In this document: piece after piece, positions 17,311 to 26,771 of the stretch
Layout: each line of letters begins with the position of its first letter
How positions within the stretch are numbered: position 1 is the stretch's first letter
Source of the DNA: Clostridiales bacterium
Lineage (GTDB): Bacteria; Bacillota_E; Sulfobacillia; Sulfobacillales; JAIMBI01
Length of the DNA: 38,729 bases
Direction of reading: 5' to 3'
Assembly (NCBI GenBank): GCA_027318915.1
Contig: DAHVOH010000028.1
Coordinates: 1 to 38,729, forward strand
Notes under the pieces: generated by a model
Told to the model about the DNA's origin: nothing
Databases searched by the model: none
What the model saw: only the letters and a program-made list of their open reading frames with translations
Position numbers and translations under genes: made by a program

Positions 17311-18870
17311 TTGAATCGAAAAACTGTGGTCCTCATGGTGCTGGATGGGTGGGGCCTTCGCGACCCGGCGCCCGACAACGCCATCACCGAAGCGCCGGCC
17401 GCGCATTTTGCGGACCTGTGGCAGCGCTATCCCCACACCCAGCTCCAGGCCCACGGGGAAGCCGTGGGCCTCATCCCGGGCCAGGTGGGCGATTCCAATG
17501 TCGGCCATCTGACCATCGGCGCCGGCCGGGTGGTCTTCCAAAACTTGGCGCGCGTGTTTCGCGCCATCGACGACGGGAGCCTCGCCGCCAGCCCCGTGCT
17601 GGCCGAAGCGTTCGAGCGGGCCCGCGGGCGGCGCCTCCACTTGTTTGGCCTGCTGTCCGACGGCGGGGTGCACAGCCACCAGGAGCACCTGTTCGCGCTC
17701 TTGCGCATGGCGCGCGACCGGGGCGTCGGGGACGTGGCCCTGCACTTGGCGCTGGACGGGCGGGACGTGCCGCCGGAGAGCGGCATGCGGTATTTGGCGG
17801 CCTTGGCGGACGCTCTGGGGGACATCGGCGTGGGCCGGGTGGCGACGCTCATGGGCCGCTACTACGGCATGGACCGGGACAACCGGTGGGAGCGAACGGA
17901 ACTGGCCTACCGGGCCATGGTGGAGGCGAAGGGTCCCCGGGCGCGGAGCGCCCCCGAGGCGCTGGCCGCCAACTACCAGGCGGGGCGGTTCGACGAGTTT
18001 GTGCTGCCCACCGTGGTGGTGGATGAGGACGGCGAGCCCGTCGGTCCCATCGCGCCGGAGGATCCCGTCTTCCTCTTCAATTTCCGCGCCGACCGGGTGC
18101 GCCAGCTGCTGCATGCGCTGGCGGATCCCGCCTTCACGGCCTTTGCGCGCCCGGCGGGGCCGGTGGCTTGGGTGGGCGGCATGACGCTCTATGACGAGAA
18201 CTTTCCCGTCCCCCACGTGTTTCCTCCTCAGGACGTGCCGGACAACTTGGCGGAGTGGCTGTCCAAGCGGGGCCTCACGCAGTTTCATGTGGCGGAGACC
18301 GAAAAGTATGCCCATGTGACGTTCTTCTTCAACGGCGGCGTTGAGCGCCCCTACCCGGGCGAGGATCGCACGCTCATTCCCTCGCCGAAGGTGGCCACCT
18401 ACGACCTTCAGCCGGAGATGTCGGCCGCCGGCATCACCGACGCCGTCCTGAAGGCCATCGCGGGCGGCGCCTACGACTTTATCCTGCTGAACTATGCCAA
18501 CAGCGACATGCTGGGTCACACCGGCAAGCTGGATGCCGCCCGGGCGGGGGTGCGGGCCGTGGATCAGGGGATTGGGCAAATTGCCGACGCGGTGCTGGCC
18601 CACGGGGATTGGCTGGTCATCACCGCCGATCACGGAAATGCCGAACGGATGCTGGATGCCTACGGGGAGCCGGACACCAACCACACCGACGCGCCGGTCC
18701 CGCTGGTGGTGGTGGGCGCGGACGCGGCGGGGCTGGCGCTGGATGACGGCGGCGGTCTGGCCGATGTCGCGCCGACGGTGCTCTGGCTGATGGGCCAGCC
18801 GATCCCCGCCGCCATGACGGGCCGGGTGTTGGCGCACACGACAGCGGCAAAGGAGTCAGATCATGCGTGA
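17311..18870 (+). CDS. gpmI: 2,3-bisphosphoglycerate-independent phosphoglycerate mutase
   Basis: A 519-residue alkaline-phosphatase superfamily mutase converting 3- to 2-phosphoglycerate with Mn2+. Metal ligand D12 (VLDGWG) and catalytic S62 ([13 protein letters not shown]) match the Bacillus enzyme numbering, and ADHGNAE plus [10 protein letters not shown] supply further ligands. The TTG at 17311 was chosen because AAGGAGG lies five bases before it; the ATG at 17296 would place that site inside the coding sequence. Confidence 0.96.
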   Translation: MNRKTVVLMVLDGWGLRDPAPDNAITEAPAAHFADLWQRYPHTQLQAHGEAVGLIPGQVGDSNVGHLTIGAGRVVFQNLARVFRAIDDGSLAASPVLAEAFERARGRRLHLFGLLSDGGVHSHQEHLFALLRMARDRGVGDVALHLALDGRDVPPESGMRYLAALADALGDIGVGRVATLMGRYYGMDRDNRWERTELAYRAMVEAKGPRARSAPEALAANYQAGRFDEFVLPTVVVDEDGEPVGPIAPEDPVFLFNFRADRVRQLLHALADPAFTAFARPAGPVAWVGGMTLYDENFPVPHVFPPQDVPDNLAEWLSKRGLTQFHVAETEKYAHVTFFFNGGVERPYPGEDRTLIPSPKVATYDLQPEMSAAGITDAVLKAIAGGAYDFILLNYANSDMLGHTGKLDAARAGVRAVDQGIGQIADAVLAHGDWLVITADHGNAERMLDAYGEPDTNHTDAPVPLVVVGADAAGLALDDGGGLADVAPTVLWLMGQPIPAAMTGRVLAHTTAAKESDHA

Positions 18871-20140
18871 GCGGGATGATCGGATCGAGGCGGTGCGGGC
18901 TTACGAGATTTTGGATTCGCGGGGCAATCCCACGCTGGCCGTGTGCGTGCGGCTGGCCGACGGCACGGAGGGGCTGGCCCGCGTGCCGTCGGGTGCCTCC
19001 ACCGGGGTCCATGAGGCGGTGGAGGTGCGCGACGGCGGCGCGCGATATGGAGGCCGGGGGGTGGAGACCGCCTGCCGGCACGTGGAGCAGATCCTGGCGC
19101 CCGGTGTCGCGGGTCTGCACGCAGAGGACCAGGCTGGTCTCGACGCCACGCTGATCAATCTGGACGGAGATCCCCACAAGGCGCGCCTGGGCGCCAATGC
19201 CCTGCTCGGGGTTTCGCTGGCCGCCGCGGTCGCCCGCGCTCGCCAGTTGGGCGTCCCGCTCTACCGCCACTTGGGCGGCGCCCGCGCCCGGCAGCTGCCG
19301 GTGCCGCAGTTGAACGTCCTGAACGGCGGCGCGCATGCGGACAACAATGTGGACATTCAGGAGTTCCTGTTGGTGCCGGTCGGGGCACCGACCTTTCGCG
19401 AGGCGCTGCGCATGGCGGCGGAGACGTATCACGCGCTGAAGGCGCGGCTGCAGGCGCAGCATCTCCGCACGGCGGTGGGTGACGAGGGCGGGTTTGCCCC
19501 CGACCTGCCCCATGATCGGGCGGCGCTGGATCTCTTGGTGGAATCCATCGGCGACGCCGGCTTCACGCCGGGCCAGGACGTGGCGCTGGCGGTGGACGTG
19601 GCCGCCAGCGGCCTCTACCGGAACGGACGGTACCATGTCGGCGGCCGCCCGTTCACCAGTGCGGAACTGGTCGATTGGTACGAGGAGCTGTTGAGCGACT
19701 ACCCCATCATCAGCCTGGAGGACGGGCTGGCGGAGGACGACTGGGAGGGCTGGCACCTGCTCTGCCAGCGGCTGGGCGGGCAGGTGCAGCTGGTGGGCGA
19801 CGACATTTTCGTCACCGATCCGACGCGGCTCCGCCGCGGGATTGCCGAAGGATCGGCCAACGCCATCCTCATCAAACTCAATCAAATCGGGACGGTCAGC
19901 GAAACGTTGGAGACGATGCGCATCGCGCAGCAGGCTCGGTGGGCCACGGTCGTGTCCCACCGATCCGGGGAGACCGAGGACACGGCGATTGCCGATCTGG
20001 CGGTGGCCGTCAACGCGGGGCAAATCAAAACCGGCGCGCCGGCGCGGGGCGAGCGTGTGGCCAAGTACAACCGGCTTTTGATGATCGAGGCCGACGACCC
20101 GAGCCTGACCTACGCGGGACGCGAGGTGTTCGCGCGGTGA
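18863..20140 (+). CDS. eno: Enolase
   Basis: A 425-residue enolase, 2-phosphoglycerate to phosphoenolpyruvate. Motifs: [44 protein letters not shown], metal-ligand stretches [18 protein letters not shown] and VGDDIFVTD, catalytic Lys in [10 protein letters not shown], then [11 protein letters not shown] and [19 protein letters not shown] with AAAGGAG seven bases upstream; overlaps the gpmI end by eight bases. Also usable by the RNA degradosome in some bacteria. Confidence 0.98.
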   Translation: MRERDDRIEAVRAYEILDSRGNPTLAVCVRLADGTEGLARVPSGASTGVHEAVEVRDGGARYGGRGVETACRHVEQILAPGVAGLHAEDQAGLDATLINLDGDPHKARLGANALLGVSLAAAVARARQLGVPLYRHLGGARARQLPVPQLNVLNGGAHADNNVDIQEFLLVPVGAPTFREALRMAAETYHALKARLQAQHLRTAVGDEGGFAPDLPHDRAALDLLVESIGDAGFTPGQDVALAVDVAASGLYRNGRYHVGGRPFTSAELVDWYEELLSDYPIISLEDGLAEDDWEGWHLLCQRLGGQVQLVGDDIFVTDPTRLRRGIAEGSANAILIKLNQIGTVSETLETMRIAQQARWATVVSHRSGETEDTAIADLAVAVNAGQIKTGAPARGERVAKYNRLLMIEADDPSLTYAGREVFAR

Positions 20141-21150
20141 ACGGACATCTGCTGCGGGTGGCGCCGGGCGTGTATGCATCGCTGCGGGCCTGCTCGCTGG
20201 CTGAGTTGGCGGATCTGATTGTGTTTGACGTGGACGGCGTGCTGGTGGATGTGTCGGCGAGCCTGCCGCAGGTGGTGGCCAGCGCCGTCCAGCGCTATCT
20301 GGCCGAGGCGGGTTTCGAGGCCGAGGGCCTGGCGCTGCAGGCGCACGACATCGCGGATTTCAAGGCGGCGGGAGGCTTCAACGACGATTGGGATCTCGCC
20401 TACGCGGTGGTCCTCTTCTATTTGGTGCGCGCCCGGGCCGAGGGGCATCGCAACGTGGCGGATCTGCGCCGGCTCAAACCGACGCTGGCGGACGTGTCTC
20501 GCCAGCTGTCCCGCACCGGCGGCGGGTTGACCGGATTTCAGGATTTGGTGCTGGAGGCGCTGACCGCCGCCCAGCGGCGCGCGGTCACCGGCGAATTGGA
20601 TCGAAGCCGCCTGGAGGAGCTGCTGATGGAGCTGTACGCGGGCGATGCCAGTCCGGAGGTGTACGGCCACGTGCCGGAGGGTCCCCGCGGCGAGGGCTTG
20701 ATGCAGCGCGAGCGGCCCCTCGTCACGGCCATGGATCTGCCCCCGGGGGCGCGGTGCGGGGTCTACACCGGCCGGACGCGAGGCGAGCTCCGGCAGTCGC
20801 TCCGGATGCTGGGACTGGAAAGTCTGTTTGACGACAACGCCATCATCACGCGGGACAGCGGTGTGTCCAAGCCCGATCCGTCGGGACTGCGGCAGTTGGC
20901 GGAACGCTTTGGCCCCCGCGTGATGCTGTACGTGGGGGACAATGTCGACGATTGGATTGCCGCGGCGCGCTATGAGACGGATCGTCCGCGGCATTTGGCG
21001 CCCTGCCTCTTTGGCGGCGTGCTCGGAGGCGCGCCGGGCGCTCTGGCCTGGACCGTGCTGCAAGAGCGGGGGGTGGAGCTGCTGGCCGATTCCGCCTCCT
21101 CCCTCCTGGGGTGGGTCAAGACCCTAATGGCCCTGGCCGCGCGCGCTTGA
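20137..21150 (+). CDS. HAD-superfamily phosphatase coupled to enolase
   Basis: A 337-residue HAD-like hydrolase. Motif I is [14 protein letters not shown] (nucleophile and acid Asp), motif II Thr is [11 protein letters not shown], motif III Lys is SKPDPSGL and motif IV is [12 protein letters not shown]. The [13 protein letters not shown] segment resembles the TIGR01548-type HAD subfamily, whose members often sit with histidine or unknown metabolic genes. The GTG start overlaps the eno stop (GTGA), so it is probably translated with enolase. It may repair or recycle a phosphorylated metabolite of the pathway, but the substrate is unknown. Confidence 0.8.
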   Translation: MNGHLLRVAPGVYASLRACSLAELADLIVFDVDGVLVDVSASLPQVVASAVQRYLAEAGFEAEGLALQAHDIADFKAAGGFNDDWDLAYAVVLFYLVRARAEGHRNVADLRRLKPTLADVSRQLSRTGGGLTGFQDLVLEALTAAQRRAVTGELDRSRLEELLMELYAGDASPEVYGHVPEGPRGEGLMQRERPLVTAMDLPPGARCGVYTGRTRGELRQSLRMLGLESLFDDNAIITRDSGVSKPDPSGLRQLAERFGPRVMLYVGDNVDDWIAAARYETDRPRHLAPCLFGGVLGGAPGALAWTVLQERGVELLADSASSLLGWVKTLMALAARA

Positions 21151-21175
21151 TGTCCCCGGTCGGCCACGGTATCCT
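21147..21175 (+). promoter_or_regulatory. sigma-A-type promoter for the NuoF-like gene
   Basis: TTGATG (21147-21152), 17-base spacer, TATCCT (21170-21175). The -35 overlaps the stop codon of the preceding HAD gene. This gives the orphan flavoprotein its own transcript. Confidence 0.65.
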
Positions 21176-21222
21176 GGCAGAGGACGCCGCACGGCGTCTT
21201 GGAAGTCAAGGAGGGAACCGGA

Positions 21223-22383
21223 TTGGGTGTCTTCCTGCCCCAGCAGGACACGCCGGTCCCGGAGGATCTGGCCGCCTACCAGCAGCGCGGGGGATATGAA
21301 GGGCTCCGTCGAGCGGAGCGGATGGATCCCTTGGAGATCGTGGCCGCCGTGGAGGCCAGCGACCTCCTCGGGCGCGGCGGGGCCGGCTTTCCGACCGGGC
21401 GCAAGTGGCGAATGGTGGCGGAGGCGCCGGCCGGGACGCGCTATCTGGTCGTCAACGGCGCCGAGGGCGAGCCGGGGTCCTACAAGGATCGCACCCTGAT
21501 GGCCCGGGCTCCTCACCGGGTGTTGGAGGGCGTGTTGATTGCGGCGCGGGCGCTGTCCGCGTCGGCCGTTATTTTCTATGTGAACGACGAGTTTCAGGCG
21601 GCGCTGGCGGCATTGACCACGGCCTGGGCGGAGATTGGGCGGGCCGGACTGGCGGCGGTGCCGCTCACCCTGGTTCCGGAAACGCATGTGTACATCGCCG
21701 GGGAGGAGACGGCCCTCATCAACGTGCTTATGCACGAGCCGGCGCAGCCGTGGCACAAGCCTCCCTATCCCAGTCAGAAGGGCTACCGGGGCGCTCCGAC
21801 GGTGGTCAACAACGTGGAGACGCTGGCGGCCGCCGCCCTGGTGCTGGAACGCGGTCCCGACTGGTTTCGGGCCGAACGCCCGGCGCTTTTCTCCCTGTCC
21901 GGGGATGTGCGGGCGCCCGGGGTGTACGAGCTCGCTTTGGGCACCCCTCTGGCGGATCTGCTGGCCGTCGGCGGCGGGGCGCTCCCCGGCTCGGAACTGG
22001 TGGCGGTGCTGCCGGGCGGATATTCGATGCCGCCCATCCTGCCGCCGGACTTCGGAGTGGCCTTGGAGGCGAGCGCGCTGCGCGCCATCGGCTCCGGACT
22101 GGGCGCCTCGATTATCGCGGTGGGGTCCGACCGCGGGTTGGGGTCCATGCTGCAGGAGGTGCTGGACTTTTTTGCGCGGGAAAGCTGCGGCAAGTGTCCC
22201 GTCTGTGTGAAGGGCAGCCAGATTATGGCCGAGCGGACCGGCGTGCTGCTGCGGTCGGACGCCACCGCCGCCGACGCGGCGGAATTCCTGTCGATCGCCC
22301 GCAAGTATCGCCACAAGGGCATCTGCGCATTCCTGGACACGGCGGCGCACGTCGCCGAGAGCACGGCGCCCCGGCTCTTCTGA
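21223..22383 (+). CDS. nuoF: NuoF-like NADH dehydrogenase flavoprotein subunit
   Basis: A 386-residue homologue of the NADH-binding 51-kDa subunit of complex I and NAD-linked hydrogenases/formate dehydrogenases. FMN/NADH site: GRGGAGFPTGRKW (50-62) and NGAEGEPGSYKDR (78-90). The 4Fe-4S cluster cysteines C322, C325, C328 (ESCGKCPVC) and C368 (GICAF) are all present. The TTG at 21223 was chosen for the AAGGAGGG seven bases upstream; a TTG at 21199 would put that site inside the gene. No nuoE or nuoG lies beside it, which is unusual for this subunit. It could act with a partner encoded elsewhere, such as a formate dehydrogenase or hydrogenase. Confidence 0.88.
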   Translation: MGVFLPQQDTPVPEDLAAYQQRGGYEGLRRAERMDPLEIVAAVEASDLLGRGGAGFPTGRKWRMVAEAPAGTRYLVVNGAEGEPGSYKDRTLMARAPHRVLEGVLIAARALSASAVIFYVNDEFQAALAALTTAWAEIGRAGLAAVPLTLVPETHVYIAGEETALINVLMHEPAQPWHKPPYPSQKGYRGAPTVVNNVETLAAAALVLERGPDWFRAERPALFSLSGDVRAPGVYELALGTPLADLLAVGGGALPGSELVAVLPGGYSMPPILPPDFGVALEASALRAIGSGLGASIIAVGSDRGLGSMLQEVLDFFARESCGKCPVCVKGSQIMAERTGVLLRSDATAADAAEFLSIARKYRHKGICAFLDTAAHVAESTAPRLF

Positions 22384-22398
22384 ACCAAAAGCGGTGTC

Positions 22399-22425
22399 CG
22401 GCCGCCGATCGCCGGTCGGCGGCCG
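22399..22425. terminator. hairpin between convergent nuoF-like and ABC-F genes
   Basis: Perfect 9-bp inverted repeat CGGCCGCCG / CGGCGGCCG with a 9-base loop between two convergent genes. On the minus strand a TTTT run follows about eight bases later. Possible bidirectional terminator. Confidence 0.5.
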
Positions 22426-22429
22426 TGCC

Positions 22430-23887
22430 CTATCGGCCAGACGGCGGGGGCGTCTCGGCGAGGGCCTGCAGGCGGCGGCGGAGGTCCTCGGCGTCCACGG
22501 CCGGCGGGGCGGCGGGGAGACGTCCGCCGCGCAGGCGGTCCAGATCCAGCGGCTCGGCGCCCAACGCCTCCACCAGCAAGGGATCGTGCGTCGCCACCAC
22601 CAAGGTGGCGGCGATGTGGGGGAGAAACTGGTAAAACGCGTCGCGCGCCATCATATCCAAATCCAAGGTCGGCTCGTCCAGAAAGACCACCTGGGCGCCG
22701 GCCGCCAGTGCGCCCACGATGGCCAGCCGACGCTGCTCGCCGCCGGACAGGCGGGAAACGGGCAGCTGCAGCCGTCCGCCCGTCAGGCCCGCTCCGGTGG
22801 CGAAGATCTGGGCGGTCGACGGGTCGGCGCCCCGGCGGCGGAGGTAGTCCAAGACGGTGACGTCGGGCGCCTCGTCGGTCAGCTGCGGCGCATAGGCGAG
22901 GACCACGCCGGGGGCGCTGCGCACCTCGCCGGCGTCCGGGAGCCGCCGCCCGGCCAGCGTCTCCAGCAAGGTGGACTTGCCGGCGCCGTTGCGGCCGATG
23001 ATGACGAGGCGGTCCCCCCGGCGGACGTCCCGGTGCCAATCCTGCAGGTCCAGATGTCCCCGGCGGATGGTCAACCCGCGCACATGCAGCGCGACGGGCG
23101 GACCGGCGGCCGCCGGCACGGTGCGCCAGTGCACCGGCGTGGGAGGAAGGTCGGGGCGTGGCTGCCGCGCGCGTTCCCGGCCCACGCGCTTTTCCATGGC
23201 CTGGGTTTGGCGGTCCATGCGTTTGGCGCGCGCTTCGGCATAGGGACTTCGGTGTCCGGCGGCCCGATGCGCCCGCCGCGCTCGTTCCGCCTGGCGCGCG
23301 GCGGCGGCCTGCAGACGGGCCGCCTCCTCCCGGGACGCGGCGTGGTGGGCCCACGCGGCCGCCTGCTCCGCCGCCGTCAGCTCCAGGACGTGGCTGGGCG
23401 TGCCCGGCACGACGCGCACCCGCCCGTGGTCCAAGAGCCAGGTGGTCTCGGCCAGCCGGTCGCCGAAGGCGCGGTCGTGGGTCACGACCAGCAGGGCGCC
23501 GCCATGGTTCTGCAACCGGCGCGCCAGGGCCTCGCCATGGTCTTGGTCCAGATGATTGGTGGGCTCGTCCAACAGGATGAGGTCGCAGTCCGCCACCAGG
23601 CTGTCCATAATGTCGCGAAACCGGCGCTCACCGCCGCTGCCGGGGTCATCCGGGCGTTCCAGGCTCTGCCGCACCCAGCGGAGCTTCAATCCGGCAGCCC
23701 AATCCACCCGGCCCGCGGTCGGCGGGAGATCTCCGGCCAGCATGCGGAGCAGCGTCGATTTGCCCGCACCGTTCGGACCGATCAACACCACCCGCTGCTT
23801 GTGGGCGACGCTGAGCGTCAGATCCGACAACAGCGGGTCCTGGCCCGGATAGGCAAAAGACACATGGAGCGTGCGCGCCAACAACAT
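22430..23887 (-). CDS. ABC-F family ATPase (ribosome-associated, possible antibiotic-protection factor)
   Basis: A 485-residue soluble protein with two ABC domains in one chain and no membrane segment, the ABC-F design. Domain 1: Walker A GPNGAGKST (37-45), a degenerate signature GSGGE (83-87), Walker B LILLDEPTNHLD (103-114). Domain 2: Walker A GRNGAGKST (298-306), signature LSGGEQRR and Walker B VVFLDEPTLDLD. The Arg/Ala-rich linker (~170-250) would be the P-site tRNA-interaction motif. It is shorter than EttA or Uup. ABC-F proteins bind the ribosomal E site and rescue stalled or drug-bound ribosomes. ATG start with GGAGGG six bases upstream, after a leader with its own promoter and a short ORF. 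Whether it is a resistance or housekeeping factor cannot be told. Confidence 0.9.
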   Translation of the reverse strand: MLLARTLHVSFAYPGQDPLLSDLTLSVAHKQRVVLIGPNGAGKSTLLRMLAGDLPPTAGRVDWAAGLKLRWVRQSLERPDDPGSGGERRFRDIMDSLVADCDLILLDEPTNHLDQDHGEALARRLQNHGGALLVVTHDRAFGDRLAETTWLLDHGRVRVVPGTPSHVLELTAAEQAAAWAHHAASREEAARLQAAAARQAERARRAHRAAGHRSPYAEARAKRMDRQTQAMEKRVGRERARQPRPDLPPTPVHWRTVPAAAGPPVALHVRGLTIRRGHLDLQDWHRDVRRGDRLVIIGRNGAGKSTLLETLAGRRLPDAGEVRSAPGVVLAYAPQLTDEAPDVTVLDYLRRRGADPSTAQIFATGAGLTGGRLQLPVSRLSGGEQRRLAIVGALAAGAQVVFLDEPTLDLDMMARDAFYQFLPHIAATLVVATHDPLLVEALGAEPLDLDRLRGGRLPAAPPAVDAEDLRRRLQALAETPPPSGR

Positions 23888-23912
23888 ACCGATCCCTCCA
23901 ACAGAGAGTCTG

Positions 23913-23933
23913 TCAGCAGGATCGCTCGTACAT
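23913..23933 (-). CDS. possible six-residue leader peptide (MYERSC) of the ABC-F gene
   Basis: In the ~90-base leader, an ATG is preceded by GGGGAGGAGG at nine bases and runs Met-Tyr-Glu-Arg-Ser-Cys-stop. Its stop lies 25 bases before the ABC-F ATG. An ACAGA-CTC-TCTGT hairpin follows at once, just before the GGAGGG site of the main gene. Ribosome-mediated attenuation or translation control by such leaders is well known for drug-inducible ABC-F and methylase genes. Expression is not shown; chance is possible for so short an ORF. Confidence 0.45.
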   Translation of the reverse strand: MYERSC

Positions 23934-23980
23934 CGCCGGCGGCCTCCTCCCCAGGGTCGGCGCGCAGGGCGCCTGGCGGC

Positions 23981-24009
23981 AGTATAGACGCGGGCGGCCG
24001 CCCTGTAAA
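23981..24009 (-). promoter_or_regulatory. sigma-A-type promoter of the ABC-F gene
   Basis: On the minus strand TTTACA (24009-24004), 17-base spacer and TATACT (23986-23981). It lies back to back with the secG promoter region. Confidence 0.75.
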
Positions 24010-24028
24010 GCGCCCCGGCGGCAACGTG

Positions 24029-24037
24029 TGATACAAT
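24029..24037 (+). promoter_or_regulatory. extended -10 promoter element of secG
   Basis: TGATACAAT, a TGn-extended -10 hexamer, 64 bases before secG. The expected -35 region coincides with the -35 of the divergent ABC-F promoter, so the two may compete for polymerase. Confidence 0.6.
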
Positions 24038-24100
24038 GACGAGAATGCGGCGAGTGGTGCGGCGCGGTGGGGACGTGGCTCGCAGGGAGTGGATCCGTGA

Positions 24101-24325
24101 ATGTTGACTGCGGTGATGGTGGTGCTGGTGCTGGTGGCGGTGGCGGTGAGCCTGGTGATTTTGCTGCAGACCGGCACGGCGGGTCTCGGAGGCGCCATCA
24201 TGGGCGCCAGCTCTCAGATGTACGGGAAGAAGAAGGGCATCGACGAGGTGCTGGAACGCGCCACCATGGTTTTGGGCGGACTGCTCATGGTCTTGGTGCT
24301 GGTGGCGTCCCGGCTGTGGCGGTAA
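24101..24325 (+). CDS. secG: Preprotein translocase subunit SecG
   Basis: A 74-residue membrane protein with two helices (about 3-21 and 50-70) joined by the SecG hallmark LLQTGTAGLGGAIMG and SSQMYGKKKGIDEVLERAT. It assists SecYE/SecA in protein export at the cytoplasmic membrane. Length and topology are normal. GGGAG lies about a dozen bases before the ATG. Confidence 0.93.
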   Translation: MLTAVMVVLVLVAVAVSLVILLQTGTAGLGGAIMGASSQMYGKKKGIDEVLERATMVLGGLLMVLVLVASRLWR

Positions 24326-24335
24326 ACCGTTGGGG

Positions 24336-24365
24336 CGCCGTCCCGGCAGGGACGGCGACTTTTAT
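24336..24365 (+). terminator. rho-independent terminator after secG
   Basis: Perfect 9-bp stem CGCCGTCCC / GGGACGGCG with loop GGCA, followed by ACTTTTATT. It separates secG from rnr. Confidence 0.85.
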
Positions 24366-24419
24366 TAGTGGGAGGCTATCGGGATTCCAGGCAAGGGACA
24401 AGCGCCTAAGCGGCGCGGA

Positions 24420-26675
24420 ATGACGGCGGGACCGAAGCCGGGGCGGACAGCCCCCGCGGAGGCTCGTCGGCGCGTGGTGGGAGCGCCGGCCCGGCGGATG
24501 CCGGCGGTGCGGCAGACGGGGCCGCACCGCCAGGGCTGGATCCGACGGGTTTGGCAAGAGTTGCAGGAAGGACCGCAGCCGGAGCGGGAGTTGCTTCGCC
24601 TCTTGGGTCAAATCCACGGCGGCGGGGACGCGCGCGCCGAAATTGACCAACTGGTGGCGGAGGGCTGGTTGCTCCGGATGCCGCAGTCGCGTGTGATGCT
24701 GGAGCGAATCACCGGCGAATTGCGGATGAACCCGAGGGGCTTCGGTTTCGTGGGCACCGGGGTGAGAGACGCCGACGTCTTCATTCCCGCCCGTCTCCTG
24801 AACGGAGCCTTTCATGGCGACCAGGTGTCGGTGTGGGTGCGCAAGATGTCGGCTGAGGGCCCCGAGGGCCAGATCATGGACATCGTCGAGCGGGGCAACA
24901 CGCGGGTGGTGGGCCGTCTGCAGGCGCACGAGGGGCGGTTGGAAGTGGTCCCGGCGGACCCGCGCCTGCCCTCCATCGTGGTCGGGCGGGCGCGGGACCG
25001 CGCCACCGGGCGGGTGAACGACTGGGTGGTGGCGGAAGTGGTGACCTGGCCCACCCGCAGCGGCCAGCATCCCCGCGGCCGCATCGCCGAGGTGCTGGGG
25101 GCGGAGGGCGCGCCCGGGCTGGACGTGCGGGTCGTGATGGAGGAGCAGGAGCTCCCCGCCCGCTTCCCGGAGCCGGTTCTCCGGGAGGCCCGCCTCCTGC
25201 CGCAGCATGTTCGGGCGCAGGAGCTGCGCGGGCGGCTGGATTTGACGCAGGAATTGGTCGTCACCATTGATGGGGCGGACGCCAAAGATTTGGACGACGC
25301 CATTTCCCTGACCATGGTGGACGATGGCTGGGAAGTGGGCGTGCACATCGCCGACGTGGGCCACTACGTGCCGTACGAATCGGCCCTGGACCGCGAGGCG
25401 TTGCATCGCGGCACCAGCGTGTACCTGGTCGACCGCGTCATCCCCATGTTTCCGCCCGAGCTGTCCAACCAGATTGCCAGTTTAAATCCGCGCCAACGCC
25501 GCCTGACGTTGTCGTGCTTCGCCGTGGTGGCGCCGGATGGGCGCGTGCTGCGCACCCGCTTTCACGAGAGCGTGATCGAAACCCGCCACCGGCTGACCTA
25601 TGAGGCGGTCAACCAAGTGCTGGCCGGACAGAGCGGCGCGCTGGAGGACATCGCCTCCTGGCTGCACGACGCGCACCGGCTGGCCGAGGCGCTGCGGGCG
25701 CGGCGGCTGGCCCGCGGCGCGGTGGACTTTGATCTGCCCGAAGCCAAGGTGCGGTTGGATGAGAGCGGCAAGCCCGTCGCCATCGACCTGCGTGAGCGGG
25801 GTCCGGCGGAAAGCCTGATTGAAGAATTCATGCTGCTGGCCAACGAGGCGGTGGCGCGCTACTTGACCCAAAAGGGGCTTCCCGTGCTCTACCGCATTCA
25901 TGAGCCGCCCGCGGACGACAAGCTGGCCAGTTTTCGGGAGATGGCCGGCGCGTTGGGCCACCGGCTGCCCGCCGAGGTGACGCCCCGAGCGCTGAAGCAG
26001 CTGTTGCAGGAGGTCAAAGGCACGCCGGAAGAACGCGTCATCACCGAGGCGCTGCTCCGATCCATGCGCCAGGCGCGCTACTCGGCCGTGAACCTCGGTC
26101 ACTTCGGCCTGGCCTCGGACTGCTACACGCACTTCACCTCGCCCATTCGACGCTACCCGGACCTCTTTGTCCACCGGGTGCTGACCGCGCATCTCCGCCG
26201 TCAGGACGACACGGAGACGATGGAGGCCTGGCGGACGGCGGCCCCGGATGTCGCCGAGGTCGCCTCCACCCAGGAACGGGCCGCCATGGACGCCGAGCGC
26301 CAGTCGGTGCAGCTCAAGCAGGTGCAGTTCATGGCGGACAAAGTGGGCGAGACATTTCCCGGCGTGATTTCGGGCGTGGCCGGCTTCGGCATGTTTGTGG
26401 AGTTGGAGACGCTGGTCGAAGGGTTGGTGCGGGTGGAGGATCTGCCCCCCGACCAATATCGCTTTGATCCGGTGCACTACACGCTGACGGGCGTGCGGCG
26501 GGGTCAACGCTTTCGGCTGGGCGATTCGGTGATGGTGCAGGTGATCCGTGTGGATCGCGACGCCCGCCGCATTGACTTCCGTCTGGCCGACGAGGCGCCC
26601 AAGGCGCAGGCGCCCGTGGTCAAGCGGCCCCCGGGACCGGCCCGGCGCCGCCGGCGCGCCCGACCCGCATCCTGA
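24420..26675 (+). CDS. rnr: Ribonuclease R
   Basis: A 751-residue 3'-5' exoribonuclease. N-terminal winged-helix region (~40-95), cold-shock domains with NPRGFGFVG (104-112), RNB catalytic domain with the four metal Asp D284, D290, D292, D293 in IDGADAKDLDD, and a C-terminal S1 domain (GVAGFGMFVELETLVEGLV) ending in a basic tail. It degrades structured RNA and, with SmpB-tmRNA, non-stop mRNAs; smpB and ssrA are close downstream. The ATG at 24420 has no clear ribosome site. A GGGAGG at 24370-24375 is eight bases from an in-frame ATT at 24384, which would add 12 basic residues. Confidence 0.95.
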   Translation: MTAGPKPGRTAPAEARRRVVGAPARRMPAVRQTGPHRQGWIRRVWQELQEGPQPERELLRLLGQIHGGGDARAEIDQLVAEGWLLRMPQSRVMLERITGELRMNPRGFGFVGTGVRDADVFIPARLLNGAFHGDQVSVWVRKMSAEGPEGQIMDIVERGNTRVVGRLQAHEGRLEVVPADPRLPSIVVGRARDRATGRVNDWVVAEVVTWPTRSGQHPRGRIAEVLGAEGAPGLDVRVVMEEQELPARFPEPVLREARLLPQHVRAQELRGRLDLTQELVVTIDGADAKDLDDAISLTMVDDGWEVGVHIADVGHYVPYESALDREALHRGTSVYLVDRVIPMFPPELSNQIASLNPRQRRLTLSCFAVVAPDGRVLRTRFHESVIETRHRLTYEAVNQVLAGQSGALEDIASWLHDAHRLAEALRARRLARGAVDFDLPEAKVRLDESGKPVAIDLRERGPAESLIEEFMLLANEAVARYLTQKGLPVLYRIHEPPADDKLASFREMAGALGHRLPAEVTPRALKQLLQEVKGTPEERVITEALLRSMRQARYSAVNLGHFGLASDCYTHFTSPIRRYPDLFVHRVLTAHLRRQDDTETMEAWRTAAPDVAEVASTQERAAMDAERQSVQLKQVQFMADKVGETFPGVISGVAGFGMFVELETLVEGLVRVEDLPPDQYRFDPVHYTLTGVRRGQRFRLGDSVMVQVIRVDRDARRIDFRLADEAPKAQAPVVKRPPGPARRRRRARPAS

Positions 26676-26771
26676 CGCCCGGGTCCGGCCAGGGCATGTG
26701 GCATCCCGTCGCCGAGCGCCGCGGGGATGGGTCCCGGCGGGATGTTTGACGCGCGCGGAAGGAGTGGCGGG

